From assembly GCF_029227915.1 (NCBI RefSeq), contig NC_079887.1, positions 1,736,001 through 1,800,000 of the forward strand: a stretch of DNA of 64,000 nt, in the 5' to 3' direction. Both the position numbers and the translations under genes were made by a program. Under the pieces are notes generated by a model, which saw only the letters and a list, made by a program, of their open reading frames with translations, did no database searches and was not told the origin of the DNA. The number at the start of each line of letters is the position of its first letter. Position 1 is the stretch's first letter. Shown here piece by piece: positions 14,690 to 25,169 of this stretch. The DNA comes from Hydractinia symbiolongicarpus. Lineage: Eukaryota; Cnidaria; Hydrozoa; Anthoathecata; Hydractiniidae.

Positions 14690-16560
14690 AAACATTTTTA
14701 AAAACTACAAGTCTCATGCGTTTTAGTGGTGAAAAGATAATTTAAAAAATCGTTTTGGAATTAAGTTTACTCACAGGGTACTTTCTTTGTATACATTCGA
14801 CTATACGGGCCAAGCCCGGGATTTACGGGAAATCGCGGGTTTTCGTTTGCTGGCGATTAAACCACTTTCATTAAGCGTCTCATCAAAAATTAAAACATTT
14901 TTGAAAACTAAAAGTCTTATGCGTTTTAGTGGTGAAAGAAAAATTTAAAAAATCGTTCGGAAAATGAGTTTACTCCCTGGGTACTTTCTTTGTATATATT
15001 CGACTATACGGGCCAAGCCCCGGATTTACGGGAAAACGCGGGATTTCGTTTGCCGGCGATTAAACCTCTTTCATTAAGCGTCTCATCAAAAATAAAAACA
15101 TTTTTGAAAACTACAAGTCTCATGCGTTTTAGTGGTGAAAAAATAATTTAAAAAATCGTTCGGGAAATGAGTTTACTCCCTGGGTACTTTCTTTGTATAC
15201 TTTTGACTATACGGGCCGAGTCCGGGATTTACGGGAAATCGCGGATTTTCGTTTGCCGGCGATTAAACTTCTTTTATTCAGCGTCCCATCAAATATGAAA
15301 ATATTTTTGAAAACTACAAGTCTCATGCGTTTAGTGGTAAAGAAAATAATATAAAAAATCGTTCGGGAAATGAGTTTACTCACAGGGTACTTTCTTTGTA
15401 TACTTTTGACTATACGGGTCGAGTCCGGGGTTTACGGGAAATCGCGGGTTTTCGTTTGCCGTCGATTAAACTTCTTTTATTCAGCGTCTCATCAAAAATG
15501 AAAACATTTTCAAAAACTACAAGTCTCATGCGTTTTAGTGGTGAAAAGATAATTTAAAAAATCGTTTTGGAAATGAGTTAACTCACAGGGTACTTTCTTT
15601 GTATGCATTCGACTATACGGGCCAAGCCCGGGATTTACGGGAAATCGCGGGTTTTCGTTTGCTGGCGATTAAACCACTTTCATTAAGCGTCTCATCAAAA
15701 ATGAAAACATTTCTGAAAACTACAAGTCTCATGCGTTTTAGTGGTAAAAAGATAATTTAAAAAATCGTTCGGAAAATGAGTTTACTCCCTGGGTACTTTC
15801 TTTGTATATATTCGACTATACGAGCCAAGCCCCGGATTTACGGGAAAACGCGGGATTTCGTTTGCCGGCGATTAAACCTCTTTCATTAAGCGTCTCATCA
15901 AAAATGAAAACATTTTTGAAAACTACAAGTCTCATGCGTTTTAGTGGTGAAAAAATAATTTAAAAAATCGTTCGGGAATTGAGTTTACTCCCTGGGTACT
16001 TTCTTTGTATACTTTTGACTATACGGGCCGAGTCCGTGATTTACGGGAAATCGCGGATTTTCGTTTGCCGGCGATTAAACTTCTTTTATTCAGCGTCCCA
16101 TCAAATATGAAAATATTTTTGAAAGCTACAAGTCTCATGCGTTTAGTGGTAAAGAAAATAATATAAAAAATCGTTCGGGAAATGAGTTTACTCACAGGGT
16201 ACTTTCTTTGTATACTTTTGACTATACGGGTCGAGTCCGGGGTTTACGGGAAATCGCGGGTTTTCGTTTGCCGTCGATTAAACTTCTTTTATTCAGCGTC
16301 TCATCAAAAATGAAAACATTTTTAAAAACTACAAGTCTCATGCGTTTTAGTGGTGAAAAGATAATTTAAAAAATCGTTTTGGAAATGAGTTTACTCACAG
16401 GGTACTTTTTATTTGTATGCATTCGACTATACGGGCCAAGCCCGGGATTTACGGGAAATCGCGGGTTTTCGTTTGCTGGCGATTAAACCACTTTCATTAA
16501 GCGTCTCATCAAAAATGAAAACATTTTTAAAAACTACAAGTCTCATGCGTTTTAGTGGTG
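14690..16560 (+). repeat. 4-mer higher-order repeat
   Basis: An 812-bp period (4 x 203) is visible: GAGTTTACTCACAGGGTAC followed by a class B core occurs at 15,372 and 16,184, and TATATTCGACTATACG near 14,995 and 15,806. A further 203-bp duplication follows at about 16,357-16,760, with the GTATGCATTCG variant in successive monomers. One of these has a small insertion making ACTTTTTATTTG near 16,405. Confidence 0.7.
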
Positions 16561-18604
16561 AAAAGATAATTTAAAAAATCGTTTTGGAAATGAGTTTACT
16601 CACAGGGTACTTTCTTTGTATGCATTCGACTATACGGGCCAAGCCCGGGATTTACGGGAAATCGCGGGTTTTCGTTTGCTGGCGATTAAACCACTTTCAT
16701 TAAGCGTCTCATCAAAAATAAAAACATTTCTGAAAACTACAAGTCTCATGCGTTTTAGTGGTAAAAAAATAATTTAAAAAATCGTTCGGGAAATGAGTTT
16801 ACTCACAGGGTACTTTCTTTGTATACATTCGACTACACGGGCCAAGCCCGGGATTTACGGGAAATCGCGGGATTTCGTTTGCCGGCGATTAAACTTCTTT
16901 CATTAACCCTCTCATCAAAAATGAAAACATTTTTGAAAACTTCAAGTTTCATGCGTTTTAGTGGTGAAAAAATAATTTAAAAAATCGTTCGGGAAATGAG
17001 TTTACTCCCTGGGTACTTTCTTTGTATACTTTGGACTATACAGGCCGAGTCCGGGATTTACGGGAAATCGCGGATTTTCGTTTGAGGGCGATTAAACTTC
17101 TTTTACTCAGCGTCTCATCAAAAATGAAAACATTTTTGAAAACTACAAGTCTCATGCGTTTTAGTGGTGAAAAAAAAATTTAAAAAATCGTTCGGGAAAT
17201 GAGTTTACTCCCTGGGTACTTTCTTTGTATACATTCGACTATACGGGCCAAGCCCCGGATTTACGGAAAAACGCGGGATTTCGTTTGCCGGCGATTAAAC
17301 CTCTTTCATTAACCGTCTCATCAAAAATGAAAACATTTTTGAAAACTACAAGTCTCATGCGTTTTAGTGGTGAAAAAAAATAATTAAAAAATCGTTCGGG
17401 AAATGAGTTTACTCCCTGGGTACTTTCTTTGTATACTTTGGACTATACGGGCCGAGTCCGGGATTTACGGGAAATCGCGGATTTTCGTTTGAGGGCGATT
17501 AAACTTCTTTTATTCAGCGTCTCATCAAAAATGAAAATATTTTTGAAAACTACAAGTCTCATGCGTTGTAGTGGTGAAAAAATAATTTAAAAATTCGTTC
17601 GGAAAATGAGTTTACTCCCTGGGTACTTTCTTTGTATACTTTTGGCTATACGGGCCGAGTCCGGGGTTTACGGGAAATGGCGGGTTTTCGTTTGCCGGCG
17701 ATTAAACTTCTTTTATTCAGTGTCTCATCAAAAATGAAAACATTTTTGAAAACTAGAAGTCTCATGCGTTGTAGTGGTGAAAAAATAATTTAAAAAATCG
17801 TTCGGAAAATGAGTTTACTCACAGGGTACTTTCTTTGTATACATTCGACTATACGGGCCAAGCCCCGGATTTACGGGAAAACGCGGGATTTCGTTTGCCG
17901 GCGATTAAACCTCTTTCATTAAGCGTCTCATCAAAAATGAAAACATTTTTGAAAACTACAAGCCTCATGCGTTTTAGTGGTGAAAAAATAATTTAAAAAA
18001 TCGTTCGGGAAATGAGTTTACTCCCTGGGTACTTTCTTTGTATACTTTTGACTATACGGGCCGAGTCCGGGATTTACGGGAAATCGCGGATTTTCGTTTG
18101 CCGGCGAATAAACTTTTTTTATTCAGCGTCCCATCAAATATGAAAATATTTTTGAAAACTACAAGTCTCATGCGTTTAGTGGTAAAGAAAAAAATATAAA
18201 AAATCGTTCGGAAAATGAGTTTACTCACAGGGTACTTTCTTTGTATACATTCGACTACACGGGCCAAGCCCGGGATTTACGGGAAATCGCGGGATTTCGT
18301 TTGCCGGCGATTAAACTTCTTTCATTAACCCTCTCATCAAAAATGAAAATATTTTTGAAAACTACAAGTCTCATGCGTTGTAGTGGTGAAAAAATAATTT
18401 AAAAAATCGTTCGGAAAATGAGTTTACTCCCTGGGTACTTTCTTTGTATACTTTTGACTATGCGGGCTGAGTCCGGGGTTTACGGGAAATGGCGGGTTTT
18501 CGTTTGCCGGCGATTAAACTTCTTTTGTTCAGTGTCTCATCAAAAATGAAAATATTTTTGAAAACTACAAGTCTCATGCGTTGTAGTGGTGAAAAAATAA
18601 TTTA

Positions 18605-21600
18605 AAAAATCGTTCCGAAAATGAGTTTACTCACAGGGTACTTTCTTTGTATACATTTAAATATACGGGCCAAGCCCCGGATCTACGGGAAAACGCGGGA
18701 TTTCGTTTGCCGGCGATTAAACCTCTTTCATTAAGCGTCTCATCAAAAATGAAAACATTTTTGAAAACTACAAGTCTCATGCGTTTAGTGGTAAAGAAAA
18801 TAATATAAAAAATCGTTCGGGAAATGAGTTTACTCCCTGGGTACTTTCTTTGTATACTTTTGAATATACGGGTCGAGTCCGGGGTTTACGGGAAATGGCG
18901 GGTTTTCGTTTGCCGTCGATTAAACTTCTTTTATTCAGCGTCTCATCAAAAATGAAAACATTCTTAAAAACTACAAGTCTCATGCGTTTTAGTGGTGAAA
19001 AAATAATTTAAAAAATCGTTTTGGAAATGAGTTTACTCACAGGGTACTTTCTTTGTATACATTCGACTATACGGGCCAAGCCCGGGATTTACGGGAAAAC
19101 GCGGGATTTCGTTTGCCGGCAATTAAACCTCTTTCATTAAGCGTCTCATCAAAAATGAAAACATTTTTGAAAACTGCAAGTCTCATGCGTTTTAGTGGTG
19201 AAAAAATAATTTAAAAAATCGTTCGGAAAATGAGTTTACTCCCTGGGTACTTTCTTTGTATACTTTTGACTATACAGGCCGAGTCCGGGATTTACGGGAA
19301 ATCGCGGATTTTCGTTTGCCGGCGATTAAACTTCTTTTATTCAGCGTCCCATCAAATATGAAAATATTTTTGAAAACTACAAGTCTCATGCGTTTAGTGG
19401 TAAAGAAAATAATATAAAAAATCGTTCGGGAAATGAGTTTACTCCCTGGGTACTTTCTTTGTATACTTTTGACTATACGGGTCGAGTCCGGGGTTTACGG
19501 GAAATGGCGGGTTTTCGTTTGCCGTCGATTAAACTTCTTTTAATCAGAGTCTCATCAAAAATGAAAACATTCCTAAAAACTACAAGTCTGATGCGTTTTA
19601 GTGGTGAAAAGATAATTTAAAAAATCGTTTTGGAAATGAGTTTACTCACAGGGTACTTTCTTTGTATACATTCGACTATACGGGCCAAGCCCGGGATTTT
19701 CGGGAAATCGCGGGTTTTCGTTTGCTGGCGATTAAACCACTTTCATTAAGCGTCTCATCAAAAATGAAAACATTTCTGAAAACTACAAGTCTCATGCGTT
19801 TTAGTGGTAAAAAAATAATTTAAAAAATCGTTCGGGAAATGAGTTTACTCACAGGGTACTTTCTTTGTATACATTCGACTACACGGGCCAAGCCCGGGAT
19901 TTACGGGAAATCGCGGGATTTCGTTTGCCGGCGATTAAACTTCTTTCATTAACCCTCTCATCAAAAATGAAAGTATTTTTGAAAACTACAAGTCTCATGC
20001 GTTGTAGTGGTGAAAAAATAATTTAAAAAATCGCTCGGAAAATGAGTTTACTCCCTGGGTACTTTCTTTGTATACTTTTGACTATACGGGCCGAGTCCAG
20101 GGTTTACGGAAAATGGCGGGTTTTCGTTTGCCGGCGATTAAACTTCTTTTATTCAGTGTCTCATCAAAAATGAAAACATTTTTGAAAACTACAAGTCTCA
20201 TGCGTTGTAGTTGTGAAAAAATAATTTAAAAAATCGTTTGGAAAATGAGTTTACTCACAGGGTACTTTCTCTGTATACATTCGACTATACGGGCCAAGCC
20301 CCAGATTTACGGGAAAACGCGGGATTTCGTTTGCCGGCGATTAAACCTCTTTCATTAGGCGTCTCATCAAAAATGAAAACATTTTTGAAAACTACAAGTC
20401 TCATGCGTTTTAGTGGTGAAAAAATAATTTAAAAAATCGTTCCGAAAATGAGTTTACTCACAGGGTACTTTCTTTGTATACATTTAAATATACGGGCCAA
20501 GCCCCGGATCTACGGGAAAACGCGGGATTTCGTTTGCCGGCGATTAAACCTCTTTCATTAAGCGTCTCATCAAAAATGAAAACATTTTTGAAAACTACAA
20601 GTCTCATGCGTTTAGTGGTAAAGAAAATAATATAAAAAATCGTTCGGGAAATGAGTTTACTCCCTGGGTACTTTCTTTGTATACTTTTGAATATACGGGT
20701 CGAGTCCGGGGTTTACGGGAAATGGCGGGTTTTCGTTTGCCGTCGATTAAACTTCTTTTATTCAGCGTCTCATCAAAAATGAAAACATTCTTAAAAACTA
20801 CAAGTCTCATGCGTTTTAGTGGTGAAAAAATAATTTAAAAAATCGTTTTGGAAATGAGTTTACTCACAGGGTACTTTCTTTGTATACATTCGACTATACG
20901 GGCCAAGCCCGGGATTTACGGGAAAACGCGGGATTTCGTTTGCCGGCAATTAAACCTCTTTCATTAAGCGTCTCATCAAAAATGAAAACATTTTTGAAAA
21001 CTGCAAGTCTCATGCGTTTTAGTGGTGAAAAAATAATTTAAAAAATCGTTCGGAAAATGAGTTTACTCCCTGGGTACTTTCTTTGTATACTTTTGACTAT
21101 ACAGGCCGAGTCCGGGATTTACGGGAAATCGCGGATTTTAGTTTGCCGGCGATTAAACTTCTTTTATTCAGCGTCCCATCAAATATGAAAATATTTTTGA
21201 AAACTACAAGTCTCATGCGTTTAGTGGTAAAGAAAATAATATAAAAAATCGTTCGGGAAATGAGTTTACTCCCTGGGTACTTTCTTTGTATACTTTTGAC
21301 TATACGGGTCGAGTCCGGGGTTTACGGGAAATGGCGGGTTTTCGTTTGCCGTCGATTAAACTTCTTTTAATCAGAGTCTCATCAAAAATGAAAACATTCC
21401 TAAAAACTACAAGTCTGATGCGTTTTAGTGGTGAAAAGATAATTTAAAAAATCGTTTTGGAAATGAGTTTACTCACAGGGTACTTTCTTTGTATACATTC
21501 GACTATACGGGCCAAGCCCGGGATTTTCGGGAAATCGCGGGTTTTCGTTTGCTGGCGATTAAACCACTTTCATTAAGCGTCTCATCAAAAATGAAAACAT

Positions 21601-22258
21601 TTCTGAAAACTACAAGTCTCATGCGTTTTAGTGGTAAAAAAATAATTTAAAAAATCGTTCGGGAAATGAGTTTACTCACAGGGTACTTTCTTTGTATACA
21701 TTCGACTACACGGGCCAAGCCCGGGATTTACGGGAAATCGCGGGATTTCGTTTGCCGGCGATTAAACTTCTTTCATTAACCCTCTCATCAAAAATGAAAG
21801 TATTTTTGAAAACTACAAGTCTCATGCGTTGTAGTGGTGAAAAAATAATTTAAAAAATCGCTCGGAAAATGAGTTTACTCCCTGGGTACTTTCTTTGTAT
21901 ACTTTTGACTATACGGGCCGAGTCCAGGGTTTACGGAAAATGGCGGGTTTTCGTTTGCCGGCGATTAAACTTCTTTTATTCAGTGTCTCATCAAAAATGA
22001 AAACATTTTTGAAAACTACAAGTCTCATGCGTTGTAGTTGTGAAAAAATAATTTAAAAAATCGTTTGGAAAATGAGTTTACTCACAGGGTACTTTCTCTG
22101 TATACATTCGACTATACGGGCCAAGCCCCAGATTTACGGGAAAACGCGGGATTTCGTTTGCCGGCGATTAAACCTCTTTCATTAGGCGTCTCATCAAAAA
22201 TGAAAACATTTTTGAAAACTACAAGTCTCATGCGTTTTAGTGGTGAAAAAATAATTTA
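18605..22258 (+). repeat. 9-mer higher-order repeat, two copies
   Basis: Two adjacent copies of exactly 1,827 bp (9 x 203): 18,605-20,431 and 20,432-22,258. The start variant CGTTCCGAAAATGAG occurs at 18,611 and 20,438 with ATTTAAATATACGGG after it, and the end variant CGTTTGGAAAATGAG with TTTCTCTGTATAC occurs near 20,234 and 22,061. The only difference I noticed is GGATTTTCG near 19,307 against GGATTTTAG near 21,134. The near identity implies a recent duplication. Confidence 0.88.
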
Positions 22259-23291
22259 AAAAATCGTTCGGGAAATGAGTTTACTCCCTGGGTACTTTCT
22301 TTGTATACTTTTGACTATACGGGCCGAGTCCGGGATTTACGGGAAATCGCGGATTTTCGTTTGCCGGCGATTAAACTTCTTTTATTCAGCGTCCCATCAA
22401 ATATGAAAATATTTTTGAAAACTACCAGTCTCATGCGTTTAGTGGTAAAGAAAATAATATAAAAAATCGTTCGGGAAATGAGTTTACGCCCTGCGTACTT
22501 TCTTTGTATACTTTTGACTATACGGGTCGAGTCCGGGGTTTACGGGAAATGGCGGGTTTTCGTTTGCCGTCGATTAAACTTCTTTTATTCAGCGTCTCAT
22601 CAAAAATGAAAACATTTTTAAAAACTACAAGTCTCATGCGTTTTAGTGGTGAAAAGATAATTTAAGAAATCGTTTTGGAAATGAGTTTACTCACAGGGTA
22701 CTTTCTTTGTATACATTCGACTATACGGGCCAAGCCCGGGATTTACGGGAAATCGAGGGTTTTCGTTTGCTGGCGATTAAACCACTTTCATTAAGCGTCT
22801 CATCAAAAATGAAAACATTTCTGAAAACTACAAGTCTCATGCGTTTTAGTGGTAAAAAATAATTTAAAAAATCGTTCGGGAAATGAGTTTACTCACAGGG
22901 TACTTTCTTTGTATACATTCGACTACACGGGCCAAGCCCGGGATTTACGGGAAATCGCGGGATTTCGTTTGCCGGCGATTAAACTTCTTTCATTAACCCT
23001 CTCATCAAAAATGAAAATATTTTTGAAAACTACAAGTCTCATGCGTTGTAGTGGTGGAAAAATTATTTAAAAAAATCGTTCAGAAAATGAGTTTACTCCC
23101 TGGGTACTTTCTTTGTATACTTTTGACTATACGGGCCGAGTCCGGGGTTTACGGGAAATCGCGGATTTTCGTTTGCCGGCGATTAAACTTCTTTTATTCA
23201 GCGTCCCATCAAATATGAAAATATTTTTGAAAACTACAAGTCTCATGCGTTTAGTGGTAAAGAAAATAATATAAAAAATCGTTCGGGAAAT

Positions 23292-23494
23292 GAGTTTACT
23301 CCCTGGGTACTTTCTTTGTATACTTTTGACTATACGGGTCGAGTCCGGGGTTTACGGGAAATGGCGGGTTTTTGTTTGCCGTCGATTAAACTTCTTTTAA
23401 TCAGAGTCTCATCAAAAATGAAAACATTCCTAAAAACTACAAGTCTGATGCGTTTTAGTGGTGAAAAGATAATTTAAAAAATCGTTTTGGAAAT
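23292..23494 (+). repeat. Representative class B monomer (subtype B2)
   Basis: This is a 203-bp unit with CTCCCTGGG near the start, then CTTTTGACTATACGGG followed by TCGAGTCC, which are the class B marks. Subtype B2 has GGGTCGAGTCCGGGG and GCCGTCGATTAAAC. Subtype B1 (for example 23,089-23,291) has GGGCCGAGTCC, GCGGATTTTCG, CCCATCAAATATG and a shortened GCGTTTAGTGGTAAAG. Subtype B3, absent from the middle of the window, has CTTTGGACTATACGGG and GAGGGCGATTAAAC (for example near 3,425-3,500). Class assignment was made by eye, not by clustering. Confidence 0.85.
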
Positions 23495-23526
23495 GAGTTT
23501 ACTCACAGGGTACTTTCTTTGTATAC

Positions 23527-23542
23527 ATTCGACTATACGGGC
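23527..23542 (+). promoter_or_regulatory. CENP-B-box-like motif (example copy)
   Basis: ATTCGACTATACGGGC contains TTCG and CGGG separated by six bases, with an A before CGGG. The mammalian CENP-B box is NTTCGNNNNANNCGGGN, with seven bases between the same two blocks, so this is one base short. The motif recurs in class A monomers throughout the window; class B monomers have TTTG or TTGG instead. Binding by any protein is untested and the resemblance may be chance. Confidence 0.35.
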
Positions 23543-23571
23543 CAAGCCCGGGATTTTCGGGAAATCGCGGG
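23539..23571 (+). other. Four-run G tract (example copy)
   Basis: Four GGG runs at 23,539-541, 23,550-552, 23,559-561 and 23,569-571 with loops of 8, 6 and 7 bases. The first loop is slightly beyond the common 1-7 rule for G-quadruplexes and contains CCC, which could pair with a G run instead. A1, A2 and B2 monomers keep four runs; B1 and B3 lose the last (GCGGATT) and A3 loses the second (CCCCGG). Confidence 0.45.
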
Positions 23572-25169
23572 TTTTCGTTTGCTGGCGATTAAACCACTTT
23601 CATTAAGCGTCTCATCAAAAATGAAAACATTTCTGAAAACTACAAGTCTCATGCGTTTTAGTGGTAAAAAAATAATTTAAAAAATCGTTCGGGAAATGAG
23701 TTTACTCACAGGGTACTTTCTTTGTATACATTCGACTACACGGGCCAAGCCCGGGATTTACGGGAAATCGCGGGATTTCGTTTGCCGGCGATTAAACTTC
23801 TTTCATTAACCCTCTCATCAAAAATGAAAGTATTTTTGAAAACTACAAGTCTCATGCGTTGTAGTGGTGAAAAAATAATTTAAAAAATCGCTCGGAAAAT
23901 GAGTTTACTCCCTGGGTACTTTCTTTGTATACTTTTGACTATACGGGCCGAGTCCAGGGTTTACGGAAAATGGCGGGTTTTCGTTTGCCGGCGATTAAAC
24001 TTCTTTTATTCAGTGTCTCATCAAAAATGAAAACATTTTTGAAAACTACAAGTCTCATGCGTTGTAGTTGTGAAAAAATAATTTAAAAAATCGTTTGGAA
24101 AATGAGTTTACTCACAGGGTACTTTCTCTGTATACATTCGACTATACGGGCCAAGCCCCAGATTTACGGGAAAACGCGGGATTTCGTTTGCCGGCGATTA
24201 AACCTCTTTCATTAGGCGTCTCATCAAAAATGAAAACATTTTTGAAAACTACAAGTCTCATGCGTTTTAGTGGTGAAAAAATAATTTAAAAAATCGTTCG
24301 GGAAATGAGTTTACTCCCTGGGTACTTTCTTTGTATACTTTTGACTATACGGGCCGAGTCCGGGATTTACGGGAAATCGCGGATTTTCGTTTGCCGGCGA
24401 TTAAACTTCTTTTATTCAGCGTCCCATCAAATATGAAAATATTTTTGAAAACTACCAGTCTCATGCGTTTAGTGGTAAAGAAAATAATATAAAAAATCGT
24501 TCGGGAAATGAGTTTACGCCCTGCGTACTTTCTTTGTATACTTTTGACTATACGGGTCGAGTCCGGGGTTTACGGGAAATGGCGGGTTTTCGTTTGCCGT
24601 CGATTAAACTTCTTTTATTCAGCGTCTCATCAAAAATGAAAACATTTTTAAAAACTACAAGTCTCATGCGTTTTAGTGGTGAAAAGATAATTTAAGAAAT
24701 CGTTTTGGAAATGAGTTTACTCACAGGGTACTTTCTTTGTATACATTCGACTATACGGGCCAAGCCCGGGATTTACGGGAAATCGAGGGTTTTCGTTTGC
24801 TGGCGATTAAACCACTTTCATTAAGCGTCTCATCAAAAATGAAAACATTTCTGAAAACTACAAGTCTCATGCGTTTTAGTGGTAAAAAATAATTTAAAAA
24901 ATCGTTCGGGAAATGAGTTTACTCACAGGGTACTTTCTTTGTATACATTCGACTACACGGGCCAAGCCCGGGATTTACGGGAAATCGCGGGATTTCGTTT
25001 GCCGGCGATTAAACTTCTTTCATTAACCCTCTCATCAAAAATGAAAATATTTTTGAAAACTACAAGTCTCATGCGTTGTAGTGGTGGAAAAATTATTTAA
25101 AAAAATCGTTCAGAAAATGAGTTTACTCCCTGGGTACTTTCTTTGTATACTTTTGACTATACGGGCCGA

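Larger units (their letters stand above)
23495..23697 (+). repeat. Representative class A monomer (subtype A1)
   Basis: This is a 203-bp unit counted from GAGTTTACTC. Class A is recognised by CTCACAGGG near the start, then ATTCGACTATACGGG and CCAAGCCC. Subtype A1 continues with GGGTTTTCG, GCTGGCGATTAAACCAC and TTTCTGAAAAC. I counted 40 G and 37 C (38% GC) and 12 CpG dinucleotides in this copy. Subtype A2 (for example 23,698-23,900) has CTACACGGG, GGGATTTCG, GCCGGCG and TTAACCCTCTC. Subtype A3 (for example 22,074-22,276) has AAGCCCC and GGGAAAACGCGGG. Confidence 0.9.

Noticed and set aside
18052-18267. Minus-strand frames of 65-79 codons in the satellite
   Set aside because: They are the same monomer read on the other strand, with low-complexity content and no family resemblance.
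20238-20432. Repeated 64-73 codon frames on the plus strand as a family of small genes
   Set aside because: They are the satellite monomer read in one frame, repeated with the array. There is no upstream signal, no spacing independent of the 203-bp unit, and no recognised domain.
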